From positions 310,001 through 374,000 of the forward strand of contig CAXKVF010000074.1 in assembly GCA_964057225.1 (NCBI GenBank): a DNA stretch of 64,000 nt, written 5' to 3'. The notes under the pieces are model-generated. The model worked only from the letters and a program-made list of their open reading frames with translations. It was not told the DNA's origin and did no database searches. The DNA is from Auanema rhodensis. Its lineage: Eukaryota > Nematoda > Chromadorea > Rhabditida > Rhabditidae. Below, piece after piece: positions 26,579-39,778 of the stretch (positions are counted from its first letter, which is position 1; the number at the start of each line of letters is the position of its first letter). The translations under genes and the position numbers were made by a program.

Positions 26579-27634
26579 TATTGGTTCATGGTAACCATGA
26601 CTTTGAAATTTACGTGAACTTTAATTTATGCTAATTAAATGTACACGTGATGTGCACTTGGTATGTAACTCGCTTCACGTGAAAGATAAAGTGATGCGGT
26701 TTTCAAAATTAGATTCCCCATGTCCATATTAGTCTAAAAACAAATTTGTATTGATATTGGTTCATGGTAACCATGACTTTGAAATTTACGTGAACTTTAA
26801 TTTATGCTAATTAAATGTACACGTGATGTGCACTTGGTATGTAACTCGCTTCACGTGAAAGATAAAGAGATACGGTTTTCAAAATTAGATTCCCCATGTC
26901 CATATTAGTCTAAAAACAAATTTGTATTGATATTGGTTCATGGTAACCATGACTTTGAAATTTACGTGAACTTTAATTTATGCTAATTAAATGTACACGT
27001 GATGTGCACTTGGTATGTAACTCGCTTCACGTGAAAGATAAAGAGATACGGTTTTCAAAATTAGATTCCCCATGTCCATATTAGTCTAAAAACAAATTTT
27101 TATTGATATTGGTTCATGGTAACCATGACTTTGAAATTTACGTGAACTTTAATTTATGCTAATTAAATGTACACGTGATGTGCACTTGGTATGTAACTCG
27201 CTTCACGTGAAAGATAAAGTGATGCGGTTTTCAAAATTAGATTCCCCATGTCCATATTAGTCTAAAAACAAATTTGTATTGATATTGGTTCATGGTAACC
27301 ATGACTTTGAAATTTACGTGAACTTTAATTTATGCTAATTAAATGTACACGTGATGTGCACTTGGTATGTAACTCGCTTCACGTGAAAGATAAAGAGATA
27401 CGGTTTTCAAAATTAGATTCCCCATGTCCATATTAGTCTAAAAACAAATTTGTATTGATATTGGTTCATGGTAACCATGACTTTGAAATTTACGTGAACT
27501 TTAATTTATGCTAATTAAATGTACACGTGATGTGCACTTGGTATGTAACTCGCTTCACGTGAAAGATAAAGAGATACGGTTTTCAAAATTAGATTCCCCA
27601 TGTCCATATTAGTCTAAAAACAAATTTTTATTGA
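26579..27634 (+). repeat. Two tandem 3-monomer units, second copy
   Basis: Same order as 24467-25522 (A114T/T170G, G118A/T170G, G118A, twice), exactly 12 monomers downstream. The next monomers at 27635-28162 alternate T170, T170G, T170 like the end of the dimer block. Confidence 0.83.
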
Positions 27635-28162
27635 TATTGGTTCATGGTAACCATGACTTTGAAATTTACGTGAACTTTAATTTATGCTAATTAAATGTAC
27701 ACGTGATGTGCACTTGGTATGTAACTCGCTTCACGTGAAAGATAAAGAGATGCGGTTTTCAAAATTAGATTCCCCATGTCCATATTAGTCTAAAAACAAA
27801 TTTTTATTGATATTGGTTCATGGTAACCATGACTTTGAAATTTACGTGAACTTTAATTTATGCTAATTAAATGTACACGTGATGTGCACTTGGTATGTAA
27901 CTCGCTTCACGTGAAAGATAAAGAGATGCGGTTTTCAAAATTAGATTCCCCATGTCCATATTAGTCTAAAAACAAATTTGTATTGATATTGGTTCATGGT
28001 AACCATGACTTTGAAATTTACGTGAACTTTAATTTATGCTAATTAAATGTACACGTGATGTGCACTTGGTATGTAACTCGCTTCACGTGAAAGATAAAGA
28101 GATGCGGTTTTCAAAATTAGATTCCCCATGTCCATATTAGTCTAAAAACAAATTTTTATTGA

Positions 28163-30274
28163 TATTGGTTCATGGTAACCATGACTTTGAAATTTACGTG
28201 AACTTTAATTTATGCTAATTAAATGTACACGTGATGTGCACTTGGTATGTAACTCGCTTCACGTGAAAGATAAAGAGATGCGGTTTTCAACATTAGATTC
28301 CCCATGTCCATATTAGTCTAAAAACAAATTTTTATTGATATTGGTTCATGGTAACCATGACTTTGAAATTTACGTGAACTTTAATTTATGCTAATTAAAT
28401 GTACACGTGATGTGCACTTGGTATGTAACTCGCTTCACGTGAAAGATAAAGAAATGCGGTTTTCAAAATTAGATTCCCCATGTCCATATTAGTCTAAAAA
28501 CAAATTTTTATTGATATTGGTTCATGGTAACCATGACTTTGAATTTTACGTGAACTTTAATTTATGCTAATTAATTGTACACGTGATGTGCACTTGGTAT
28601 GTAACTCGCTTCACGTGAAAGATAAAGAGATGCGGTTTTCAAAATTAGATTCCCCATGTCCATATTAGTCTAAAAACAAATTTTTATTGATATTGGTGCA
28701 TGGTAACCATGACTTTGAAATTTACGTGAACTTTAATTTATGCTAATTAAATGTACACGTGATGTGCACTTGGTATGTAACTCGCTTCACGTGAAAGATA
28801 AAGAGATACGGTTTTCAAAATTAGATTCCCCATGTCCATATTAGTCTAAAAACAGATTTTTATTGATATTGGTGCATGGTAACCATGACTTTGAAATTTA
28901 CGTGAACTTTAATTTATGCTAATTAAATGTACACGTGATGTGCACTTGGTATGTAACTCGCTTCACGTGAAAGATGAAGAGATGCGGTTTTCAAAATTAG
29001 ATTCCCCATGTACATATTAGTCTAAAAACAAATTTTTATTGATATTGGTGCATGGTAACCATGACTTTGAAATTTACGTGAACTTTAATTTATGCTAATT
29101 AAATGTACACGTGATGTGCACTTGGTATGTAACTCGCTTCACGTGAAAGATAAAGTGATGCGGTTTTCAAAGTTAGATTCCCCATGTCCATATTAGTCTA
29201 AAAACAAATTTGTATTGATATTGGTTCATGGTAACCATGACTTTGAAATTTACGTGAACTTTAATTTATGCTAATTAAATGTACACGTGATGTGCACTTG
29301 GTATGTAACTCGCTTCACGTGAAAGATAAAGAGATGCGGTTTTCAACATTAGATTCCCCATGTCCATATTAGTCTAAAAACAAATTTTTATTGATATTGG
29401 TGCATGGTAACCATGACTTTGAAATTTACGTGAACTTTAATTTATGCTAATTAAATGTACACGTGATGTGCACTTGGTATGTAACTCGCTTCACGTGAAA
29501 GATAAAGAAATGCGGTTTTCAAAATTAGATTCCCCATGTCCATATTAGTCTAAAAACAAATTTTTATTGATATTGGTTCATGGTAACCATGACTTTGAAT
29601 TTTACGTGAACTTTAATTTATGCTAATTAATTGTACACGTGATGTGCACTTGGTATGTAACTCGCTTCACGTGAAAGATAAAGAGATGCGGTTTTCAAAA
29701 TTAGATTCCCCATGTCCATATTAGTCTAAAAACAAATTTTTATTGATATTGGTGCATGGTAACCATGACTTTGAAATTTACGTGAACTTTAATTTATGCT
29801 AATTAAATGTACACGTGATGTGCACTTGGTATGTAACTCGCTTCACGTGAAAGATAAAGAGATACGGTTTTCAAAATTAGATTCCCCATGTCCATATTAG
29901 TCTAAAAACAGATTTTTATTGATATTGGTGCATGGTAACCATGACTTTGAAATTTACGTGAACTTTAATTTATGCTAATTAAATGTACACGTGATGTGCA
30001 CTTGGTATGTAACTCGCTTCACGTGAAAGATGAAGAGATGCGGTTTTCAAAATTAGATTCCCCATGTACATATTAGTCTAAAAACAAATTTTTATTGATA
30101 TTGGTGCATGGTAACCATGACTTTGAAATTTACGTGAACTTTAATTTATGCTAATTAAATGTACACGTGATGTGCACTTGGTATGTAACTCGCTTCACGT
30201 GAAAGATAAAGTGATGCGGTTTTCAAAGTTAGATTCCCCATGTCCATATTAGTCTAAAAACAAATTTGTATTGA
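28163..30274 (+). repeat. Two tandem 6-monomer units (1056 bp each)
   Basis: The six-monomer order described at 23235-24290 appears at 28163-29218 and again at 29219-30274. Both copies share A130G (CAAAGTTAG) in the sixth monomer. They differ at position 8 of the second monomer (28339 has T, 29395 has G). The next monomer, 30275, again has A129C but with C140T, so it looks like the start of a third, aborted copy. Confidence 0.88.
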
Positions 30275-31330
30275 TATTGGTTCATGGTAACCATGACTTT
30301 GAAATTTACGTGAACTTTAATTTATGCTAATTAAATGTACACGTGATGTGCACTTGGTATGTAACTCGCTTCACGTGAAAGATAAAGAGATGCGGTTTTC
30401 AACATTAGATTCCTCATGTCCATATTAGTCTAAAAACAAATTTTTATTGATATTGGTGCATGGTAACCATGACTTTGAAATTTACGTGAACTTTAATTTA
30501 TGCTAATTAAATGTACACGTGATGTGCACTTGGTATGTAACTCGCTTCACGTGAAAGATAAAGAGATGCGGTTTTCAAAATTAGATTCCCCATGTCCATA
30601 TTAGTCTAAAAACAAATTTTTATTGATATTGGTTCATGGTAACCATGACTTTGAAATTTACGTGAACTTTAATTTATGCTAATTAAATGTACACGTGATG
30701 TGCACTTGGTATGTAACTCGCTTCACGTGAAAGATAAAGAGATGCGGTTTTCAACATTAGATTCCCCATGTCCATATTAGTCTAAAAACAAATTTTTATT
30801 GATATTGGTGCATGGTAACCATGACTTTGAAATTTACGTGAACTTTAATTTATGCTAATTAAATGTACACGTGATGTGCACTTGGTATGTAACTCGCTTC
30901 ACGTGAAAGATAAAGAGATGCGGTTCTCAACATCAGATTCCCCATGTCCATATTAGTCTAAAAACAAATTTTTATTGATATTGGTGCATGGTAACCATGA
31001 CTTTGAAATTTACGTGAACTTTAATTTATGCTAATTAAATGTACACGTGATGTGCACTTGGTATGTAACTCGCTTCACGTGAAAGATAGAGAGATGCGGT
31101 TCTCAACATTAAATTCCCCATGTCCATATTAGTCTAAAAACAAATTTTTATTGATATTGGTGCATGGTAACCATGACTTTGAAATTTACGTGAACTTTAA
31201 TTTATGCTAATTAAATGTACACGTGATGTGCACTTGGTATGTAACTCGCTTCACGTGAAAGATAAAGTGATGCGGTTTTCAAAATTAGATTCCCCATTTC
31301 CATATTAGTCTAAAAACAAATTTGTATTGA
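30275..31330 (+). repeat. Six irregular monomers with local mutation clusters
   Basis: The monomers at 30803 (TTCTCAACATCAG) and 30979 (GATAGAG, TTCTCAACATTAAA) share T124C and A129C and carry further private changes. The monomer at 31155 has a G144T change (CCATTTCC) with A114T and T170G. These are among the more divergent monomers in the window and lie between two well-homogenised higher-order blocks. Confidence 0.82.
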
Positions 31331-34300
31331 TATTGGTTCATGGTAACCATGACTTTGAAATTTACGTGAACTTTAATTTATGCTAATTAAATGTACACGT
31401 GATGTGCACTTGGTATGTAACTCGCTTCACGTGAAAGATAAAGAGATGCGGTTTTCAAAATTTGATTCCCCATGTCCATATTAGTCTAAAAACAAATTTT
31501 TATTGATATTGGTTCATGGTAACCATGACTTTAAAATTTACGTGAACTTTAATTTATGCTAATTAAATGTACACGTGATGTGCACTTGGTATGTAACTCG
31601 CTTCACGTGAAAGATAAAGAGACGCGGTTTTCAACATTAGATTCCCCATGTCCATATTAGTCTAAAAACAAATTTGTATTGATATTGGTTCATGGTAACC
31701 ATGACTTTGAAATTTACGTGAACTTTAATTTATGCTAATTAAATGTACACGTGATGTGCACTTGGTATGTAACTCGCTTCACGTGAAAGATAAAGAGATG
31801 CGGTTTTCAAAATTAGATTCCCCATGTCCATATTAGTCTAAAAACAAATTTTTATTGATATTGGTTCATGGTAACCATGACTTTGAAATTTACGTGAACT
31901 TTAATTTATGCTAATTAAATGTACACGTGATGTGCACTTGGTATGTAACTCGCTTCACGTGAAAGATAAAGAGATGCGGTTTTCAAAATTAGATTCCCCA
32001 TGTCCATATTAGTCTAAAAACAGATTTTTATTGATATTGGTGCATGGTAACCATGACTTTGAAATTTACGTGAACTTTAATTTATGCTAATTAAATGTAC
32101 ACGTGATGTGCACTTGGTATGTAACTCGCTTCACGTGAAAGATGAAGAGATGCGGTTTTCAAAATTAGATTCCCCATGTACATATTAGTCTAAAAACAAA
32201 TTTTTATTGATATTGGTTCATGGTAACCATGACTTTGAAATTTACGTGAACTTTAATTTATGCTAATTAAATGTACACGTGATGTGCACTTGGTATGTAA
32301 CTCGCTTCACGTGGAAGATGAAGAGATGCGGTTTTCAAAATTAGATTCCCCATGTCCATATTAGTCTAAAAACAAATTTTTATTGATATTGGTGCATGGT
32401 AACCATGACTTTGAAATTTACGTGAACTTTAATTTATGCTAATTAAATGTACACGTGATGTGCACTTGGTATGTAACTCGCTTCACGTGAAAGATAAAGA
32501 GATGCGGTTTTCAAAATTAGATTCCCCATGTACATATTAGTCTAAAAACAAATTTTTATTGATATTGGTTCATGGTAACCATGACTTTGAAATTTACGTG
32601 AACTTTAATTTATGCTAATTAAATGTACACGTGATGTGCACTTGGTATGTAACTCGCTTCATGTGGAAGATAAAGAGATGCGGTTTTCAAAATTAGATTC
32701 CCCATGTCCATATTAGTCTAAAAACAAATTTTTATTGATATTGGTGCATGGTAACCATGACTTTGAAATTTACGTGAACTTTAATTTATGCTAATTAAAT
32801 GTACACGTGATGTGCACTTGGTATGTAACTCGCTTCACGTGAAAGTTGAAGAGATGCGGTTTTCAAAATTAGATTCCCCATGTACATATTAGTCTAAAAA
32901 CAAATTTTTATTGATATTGGTTCATGGTAACCATGACTTTGAAATTTACGTGAACTTTAATTTATGCTAATTAAATGTACACGTGATGTGCACTTGGTAT
33001 GTAACTCGCTTCACGTGAAAGATAAAGAGATGCGGTTTTCAACATTAGATTCCCCATGTCCATATTAGTCTAAAAACAAATTTTTATTGATATTGGTGCA
33101 TGGTAACCATGACTTTGAAATTTACGTGAACTTTAATTTATGCTAATTAAATGTACACGTGATGTGCACTTGGTATGTAACTCGCTTCACGTGAAAGATA
33201 AAGAGATGCGGTTTTCAAAATTAGATTCCCCATGTCCATATTAGTCTAAAAACAAATTTTTATTGATATTGGTTCATGGTAACCATGACTTTGAAATTTA
33301 CGTGAACTTTAATTTATGCTAATTAAATGTACACGTGATGTGCACTTGGTATGTAACTCGCTTCACGTGAAAGATAAAGAGATGCGGTTTTCAAAATTTG
33401 ATTCCCCATGTCCATATTAGTCTAAAAACAAATTTTTATTGATATTGGTTCATGGTAACCATGACTTTAAAATTTACGTGAACTTTAATTTATGCTAATT
33501 AAATGTACACGTGATGTGCACTTGGTATGTAACTCGCTTCACGTGAAAGATAAAGAGACGCGGTTTTCAACATTAGATTCCCCATGTCCATATTAGTCTA
33601 AAAACAAATTTGTATTGATATTGGTTCATGGTAACCATGACTTTGAAATTTACGTGAACTTTAATTTATGCTAATTAAATGTACACGTGATGTGCACTTG
33701 GTATGTAACTCGCTTCACGTGAAAGATAAAGAGATGCGGTTTTCAAAATTAGATTCCCCATGTCCATATTAGTCTAAAAACAAATTTTTATTGATATTGG
33801 TTCATGGTAACCATGACTTTGAAATTTACGTGAACTTTAATTTATGCTAATTAAATGTACACGTGATGTGCACTTGGTATGTAACTCGCTTCACGTGAAA
33901 GATAAAGAGATGCGGTTTTCAAAATTAGATTCCCCATGTCCATATTAGTCTAAAAACAGATTTTTATTGATATTGGTGCATGGTAACCATGACTTTGAAA
34001 TTTACGTGAACTTTAATTTATGCTAATTAAATGTACACGTGATGTGCACTTGGTATGTAACTCGCTTCACGTGAAAGATGAAGAGATGCGGTTTTCAAAA
34101 TTAGATTCCCCATGTACATATTAGTCTAAAAACAAATTTTTATTGATATTGGTTCATGGTAACCATGACTTTGAAATTTACGTGAACTTTAATTTATGCT
34201 AATTAAATGTACACGTGATGTGCACTTGGTATGTAACTCGCTTCACGTGGAAGATGAAGAGATGCGGTTTTCAAAATTAGATTCCCCATGTCCATATTAG

Positions 34301-35202
34301 TCTAAAAACAAATTTTTATTGATATTGGTGCATGGTAACCATGACTTTGAAATTTACGTGAACTTTAATTTATGCTAATTAAATGTACACGTGATGTGCA
34401 CTTGGTATGTAACTCGCTTCACGTGAAAGATAAAGAGATGCGGTTTTCAAAATTAGATTCCCCATGTACATATTAGTCTAAAAACAAATTTTTATTGATA
34501 TTGGTTCATGGTAACCATGACTTTGAAATTTACGTGAACTTTAATTTATGCTAATTAAATGTACACGTGATGTGCACTTGGTATGTAACTCGCTTCATGT
34601 GGAAGATAAAGAGATGCGGTTTTCAAAATTAGATTCCCCATGTCCATATTAGTCTAAAAACAAATTTTTATTGATATTGGTGCATGGTAACCATGACTTT
34701 GAAATTTACGTGAACTTTAATTTATGCTAATTAAATGTACACGTGATGTGCACTTGGTATGTAACTCGCTTCACGTGAAAGATGAAGAGATGCGGTTTTC
34801 AAAATTAGATTCCCCATGTACATATTAGTCTAAAAACAAATTTTTATTGATATTGGTTCATGGTAACCATGACTTTGAAATTTACGTGAACTTTAATTTA
34901 TGCTAATTAAATGTACACGTGATGTGCACTTGGTATGTAACTCGCTTCACGTGAAAGATAAAGAGATGCGGTTTTCAACATTAGATTCCCCATGTCCATA
35001 TTAGTCTAAAAACAAATTTTTATTGATATTGGTGCATGGTAACCATGACTTTGAAATTTACGTGAACTTTAATTTATGCTAATTAAATGTACACGTGATG
35101 TGCACTTGGTATGTAACTCGCTTCACGTGAAAGATAAAGAGATGCGGTTTTCAAAATTAGATTCCCCATGTCCATATTAGTCTAAAAACAAATTTTTATT
35201 GA
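31331..35202 (+). repeat. Two tandem 11-monomer units (1936 bp each)
   Basis: The order is A133T (AAATTTGATT); G27A with T117C, A129C and T170G; plain; A164G; G110 with C146A; A104G with G110 (CACGTGGAAGATG); C146A; C100T with A104G (CATGTGGAAG); G110 with C146A; A129C; plain. It runs at 31331-33266 and again at 33267-35202. The one private difference I saw is A108T at 32846. This is the longest tandem higher-order unit in the window. Confidence 0.9.
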
Positions 35203-36258
35203 TATTGGTTCATGGTAACCATGACTTTGAAATTTACGTGAACTTTAATTTATGCTAATTAAATGTACACGTGATGTGCACTTGGTATGTAACTCGCTTC
35301 ACGTGAAAGATAAAGAGATGCGGTTTTCAACATTAGATTCCCCATGTCCATATTAGTCTAAAAACAAATTTTTATTGATATTGGTTCATGGTAACCATGA
35401 CTTTGAAATTTACGTGAACTTTAATTTATGCTAATTAAATGTACACGTGATGTGCACTTGGTATGTAACTCGCTTCATGTGGAAGATAAAGAGATGCGGT
35501 TTTCAAAATTAGATTCCCCATGTCCATATTAGTCTAAAAACAAATTTTTATTGATATTGGTGCATGGTAACCATGACTTTGAAATTTACGTGAACTTTAA
35601 TTTATGCTAATTAAATGTACACGTGATGTGCACTTGGTATGTAACTCGCTTCACGTGAAAGATGAAGAGATGCGGTTTTCAAAATTAGATTCCCCATGTA
35701 CATATTAGTCTAAAAACAAATTTTTATTGATATTGGTTCATGGTAACCATGACTTTGAAATTTACGTGAACTTTAATTTATGCTAATTAAATGTACACGT
35801 GATGTGCACTTGGTATGTAACTCGCTTCACGTGAAAGATAAAGAGATGCGGTTTTCAACATTAGATTCCCCATGTCCATATTAGTCTAAAAACAAATTTT
35901 TATTGATATTGGTGCATGGTAACCATGACTTTGAAATTTACGTGAACTTTAATTTATGCTAATTAAATGTACACGTGATGTGCACTTGGTATGTAACTCG
36001 CTTCACGTGAAAGATAAAGAGATGCGGTTTTCAAAATTAGATTCCCCATGTCCATATTAGTCTAAAAACAAATTTTTATTGATATTGGTTCATGGTAACC
36101 ATGACTTTGAAATTTACGTGAACTTTAATTTATGCTAATTAAATGTACACGTGATGTGCACTTGGTATGTAACTCGCTTCACGTGAAAGATAAAGAGATG
36201 CGGTTTTCAACATTAGATTCCCCATGTCCATATTAGTCTAAAAACAAATTTTTATTGA
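34499..36258 (+). repeat. Two tandem 5-monomer units (880 bp each)
   Basis: The order is CATGTGGAAG, G110 with C146A, A129C, plain, A129C. It repeats at 34499-35378 and 35379-36258. The first unit overlaps the end of the 11-monomer repeat, so a later 5-monomer duplication was laid over it. Confidence 0.87.
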
Positions 36259-37314
36259 TATTGGTGCATGGTAACCATGACTTTGAAATTTACGTGAACT
36301 TTAATTTATGCTAATTAAATGTACACGTGATGTGCACTTGGTATGTAACTCGCTTCAAGTGAAAGATAAAGTGATGCAGTTTTCAAAATTAGATTCCCCA
36401 TGTCCATATTAGTCTAAAAACAAATTTGTATTGATATTGGTTCATGGTAACCATGACTTTGAAATTTACGTGAACTTTAATTTATGCTAATTAAATGTAC
36501 ACGTGATGTGCACTTGGTATGTAACTCGCTTCACGTGAAAGATAAAGAGATGCGGTTTTCAACATTAGATTCCCCATGTCCATATTAGTCTAAAAACAAA
36601 TTTTTATTGATATTGGTGCATGGTAACCATGACTTTGAAATTTACGTGAACTTTAATTTATGCTAATTAAATGTACACGTGATGTGCACTTGGTATGTAA
36701 CTCGCTTCACGTGAAAGATAAAGTGATGCAGTTTTCAAAATTAGATTCCCCATGTCCATATTAGTCTAAAAACAAATTTGTATTGATATTGGTTCATGGT
36801 AACCATGACTTTGAAATTTACGTGAACTTTAATTTATGCTAATTAAATGTACACGTGATGTGCACTTGGTATGTAACTCGCTTCACGTGAAAGATAAAGA
36901 GATGCGGTTTTCAAAATTAGATTCCCCATGTCCATATTAGTCTAAAAACAAATTTGTATTGATATTGGTTCATGGTAACCATGACTTTGAAATTTACGTG
37001 AACTTTAATTTATGCTAATTAAATGTACACGTGATGTGCACTTGGTATGTAACTCGCTTCACGTGAAAAATAAAGAGATGCGGTTTTCAAAATTAGATTC
37101 CCCATGTCCATATTAGTCTAAAAACAAATTTTTATTGATATTGGTTCATGGTAACCATGACTTTGAAATTTACGTGAACTTTAATTTATGCTAATTAAAT
37201 GTACACGTGATGTGCACTTGGTATGTAACTCGCTTCACGTGAAAGATAAAGAGATGCGGTTTTCAAAATTAGATTCCCCATGTCCATATTAGTCTAAAAA
37301 CAAATTTGTATTGA
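36259..37314 (+). repeat. Linker monomers with G120A
   Basis: The monomers at 36259 and 36611 carry A114T, G120A (GTGATGCAG) and T170G; 36259 also has C100A, which breaks the third box (TTCAAGTG). The monomer at 36963 has G107A (GTGAAAAATAAAG). T170G is present in four of the six. Confidence 0.83.
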
Positions 37315-39426
37315 TATTGGTTCATGGTAACCATGACTTTGAAATTTACGTGAACTTTAATTTATGCTAATTAAATGTACACGTGATGTGCACTTGGTAT
37401 GTAACTCGCTTCACGTGAAAGATAAAGTGATGCGGTTTCCAAAATTAGATTCCCCATGTCCATATTAGTCTAAAAACAAATTTGTATTGATATTGGTTCA
37501 TGGTAACCATGACTTTGAAATTTACGTGAACTTTAATTTATGCTAATTAAATGTACACGTGATGTGCACTTGGTATGTAACTCGCTTCACGTGAAAGATG
37601 AAGAGATGCGGTTTTCAAAATTAGATTCCCCATGTACATATTAGTCTAAAAACAAATTTTAATTGATATTGGTTCATGGTAACCATGACTTTGAAATTTA
37701 CGTGAACTTTAATTTATGCTAATTAAATGTACACGTGATGTGCACTTGGTATGTAACTCGCTTCACGTGGAAGATAAAGAGATGCGGTTTTCAAAATTAG
37801 ATTCCCCATGTCCATATTAGTCTAAAAACAAATTTTTATTGATATTGGTGCATGGTAACCATGACTTTGAAATTTACGTGAACTTTAATTTATGCTAATT
37901 AAATGTACACGTGATGTGCACTTGGTATGTAACTCGCTTCACGTGAAAGATAAAGAGATGCGGTTTTCAAAATTAGATTCCCCATGTCCATATTAGTCTA
38001 AAAACAAATTTGTATTGATATTGGTTCATGGTAACCATGACTTTGAAATTTACGTGAACTTTAATTTATGCTAATTAAATGTACACGTGATGTGCACTTG
38101 GTATGTAACTCGCTTCACGTGAAAGATAAAGAGATGCGGTTTTCAAAATTAGATTCCCCATGTCCATATTAGTCTAAAAACAAATTTTTATTGATATTGG
38201 TGCATGGTAACCATGACTTTGAAATTTACGTGAACTTTAATTTATGCTAATTAAATGTACACGTGATGTGCACTTGGTATGTAACTCGCTTCACGTGAAA
38301 GATAAAGAGATGCGGTTTTCAAAATTAGATTCCCCATGTCCATATTAGTCTAAAAACAAATTTGTATTGATATTGGTTCATGGTAACCATGACTTTGAAA
38401 TTTACGTGAACTTCAATTTATGCTAATTAAATGTACACGTGATGTGCACTTGGTATGTAACTCGCTTCACGTGAAAGATAAAGAGATGCGGTTTTCAAAA
38501 TTAGATTCCCCATGTCCATATTAGTCTAAAAACAAATTTGTATTGATATTGGTTCATGGTAACCATGACTTTGAAATTTACGTGAACTTTAATTTATGCT
38601 AATTAAATGTACACGTGATGTGCACTTGGTATGTAACTCGCTTCACGTGAAAGATAAAGTGATGCGGTTTCCAAAATTAGATTCCCCATGTCCATATTAG
38701 TCTAAAAACAAATTTGTATTGATATTGGTTCATGGTAACCATGACTTTGAAATTTACGTGAACTTTAATTTATGCTAATTAAATGTACACGTGATGTGCA
38801 CTTGGTATGTAACTCGCTTCACGTGAAAGATGAAGAGATGCGGTTTTCAAAATTAGATTCCCCATGTACATATTAGTCTAAAAACAAATTTTAATTGATA
38901 TTGGTTCATGGTAACCATGACTTTGAAATTTACGTGAACTTTAATTTATGCTAATTAAATGTACACGTGATGTGCACTTGGTATGTAACTCGCTTCACGT
39001 GGAAGATAAAGAGATGCGGTTTTCAAAATTAGATTCCCCATGTCCATATTAGTCTAAAAACAAATTTTTATTGATATTGGTGCATGGTAACCATGACTTT
39101 GAAATTTACGTGAACTTTAATTTATGCTAATTAAATGTACACGTGATGTGCACTTGGTATGTAACTCGCTTCACGTGAAAGATAAAGAGATTCGGTTTTC
39201 AAAATTAGATTCCCCATGTCCATATTAGTCTAAAAACAAATTTGTATTGATATTGGTTCATGGTAACCATGACTTTGAAATTTACGTGAACTTTAATTTA
39301 TGCTAATTAAATGTACACGTGATGTGCACTTGGTATGTAACTCGCTTCACGTGAAAGATAAAGAGATGCGGTTTTCAAAATTAGATTCCCCATGTCCATA
39401 TTAGTCTAAAAACAAATTTTTATTGA
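37315..39426 (+). repeat. Two 5-monomer copies separated by two monomers
   Basis: The order is A114T with TTTCCAAAA and T170G; G110 with C146A and TTTTAATTG; A104G (CACGTGGAAG); GGTGC with T170G; TTCATGG. It is found at 37315-38194 and 38547-39426, offset seven monomers (1232 bp). Two monomers (38195 plain with T170G, 38371 with T44C) lie between. The fourth monomer differs by G118T (GATTCGG) at 39075 only. Confidence 0.85.
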
Positions 39427-39778
39427 TATTGGTTCATGGTAACCATGACTTTGAAATTTACGTGAACTTTAATTTATGCTAATTAAATGTACACGTGATG
39501 TGCACTTGGTATGTAACTCGCTTCACGTGAAAGATAAAGAGATGCGGTTTTTAACATTAGATTCCCCATGTCCATATTAGTCTAAAAACAAATTTTTATT
39601 GATATTGGTGCATGGTAACCATGACTTTGAAATTTACGTGAACTTTAATTTATGCTAATTAAATGTACACGTGATGTGCACTTGGTATGTAACTCGCTTC
39701 ACGTGAAAGATAAAGAGATTCGGTTTTCAAAATTAGATTCCCCATGTCCATATTAGTCTAAAAACAAATTTTTATTGA
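39427..39778 (+). repeat. Two linker monomers
   Basis: 39427 has C126T with A129C (TTTTTAACATTAG). 39603 has G118T (GATTCGG), shared with the monomer at 39075. Confidence 0.8.
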
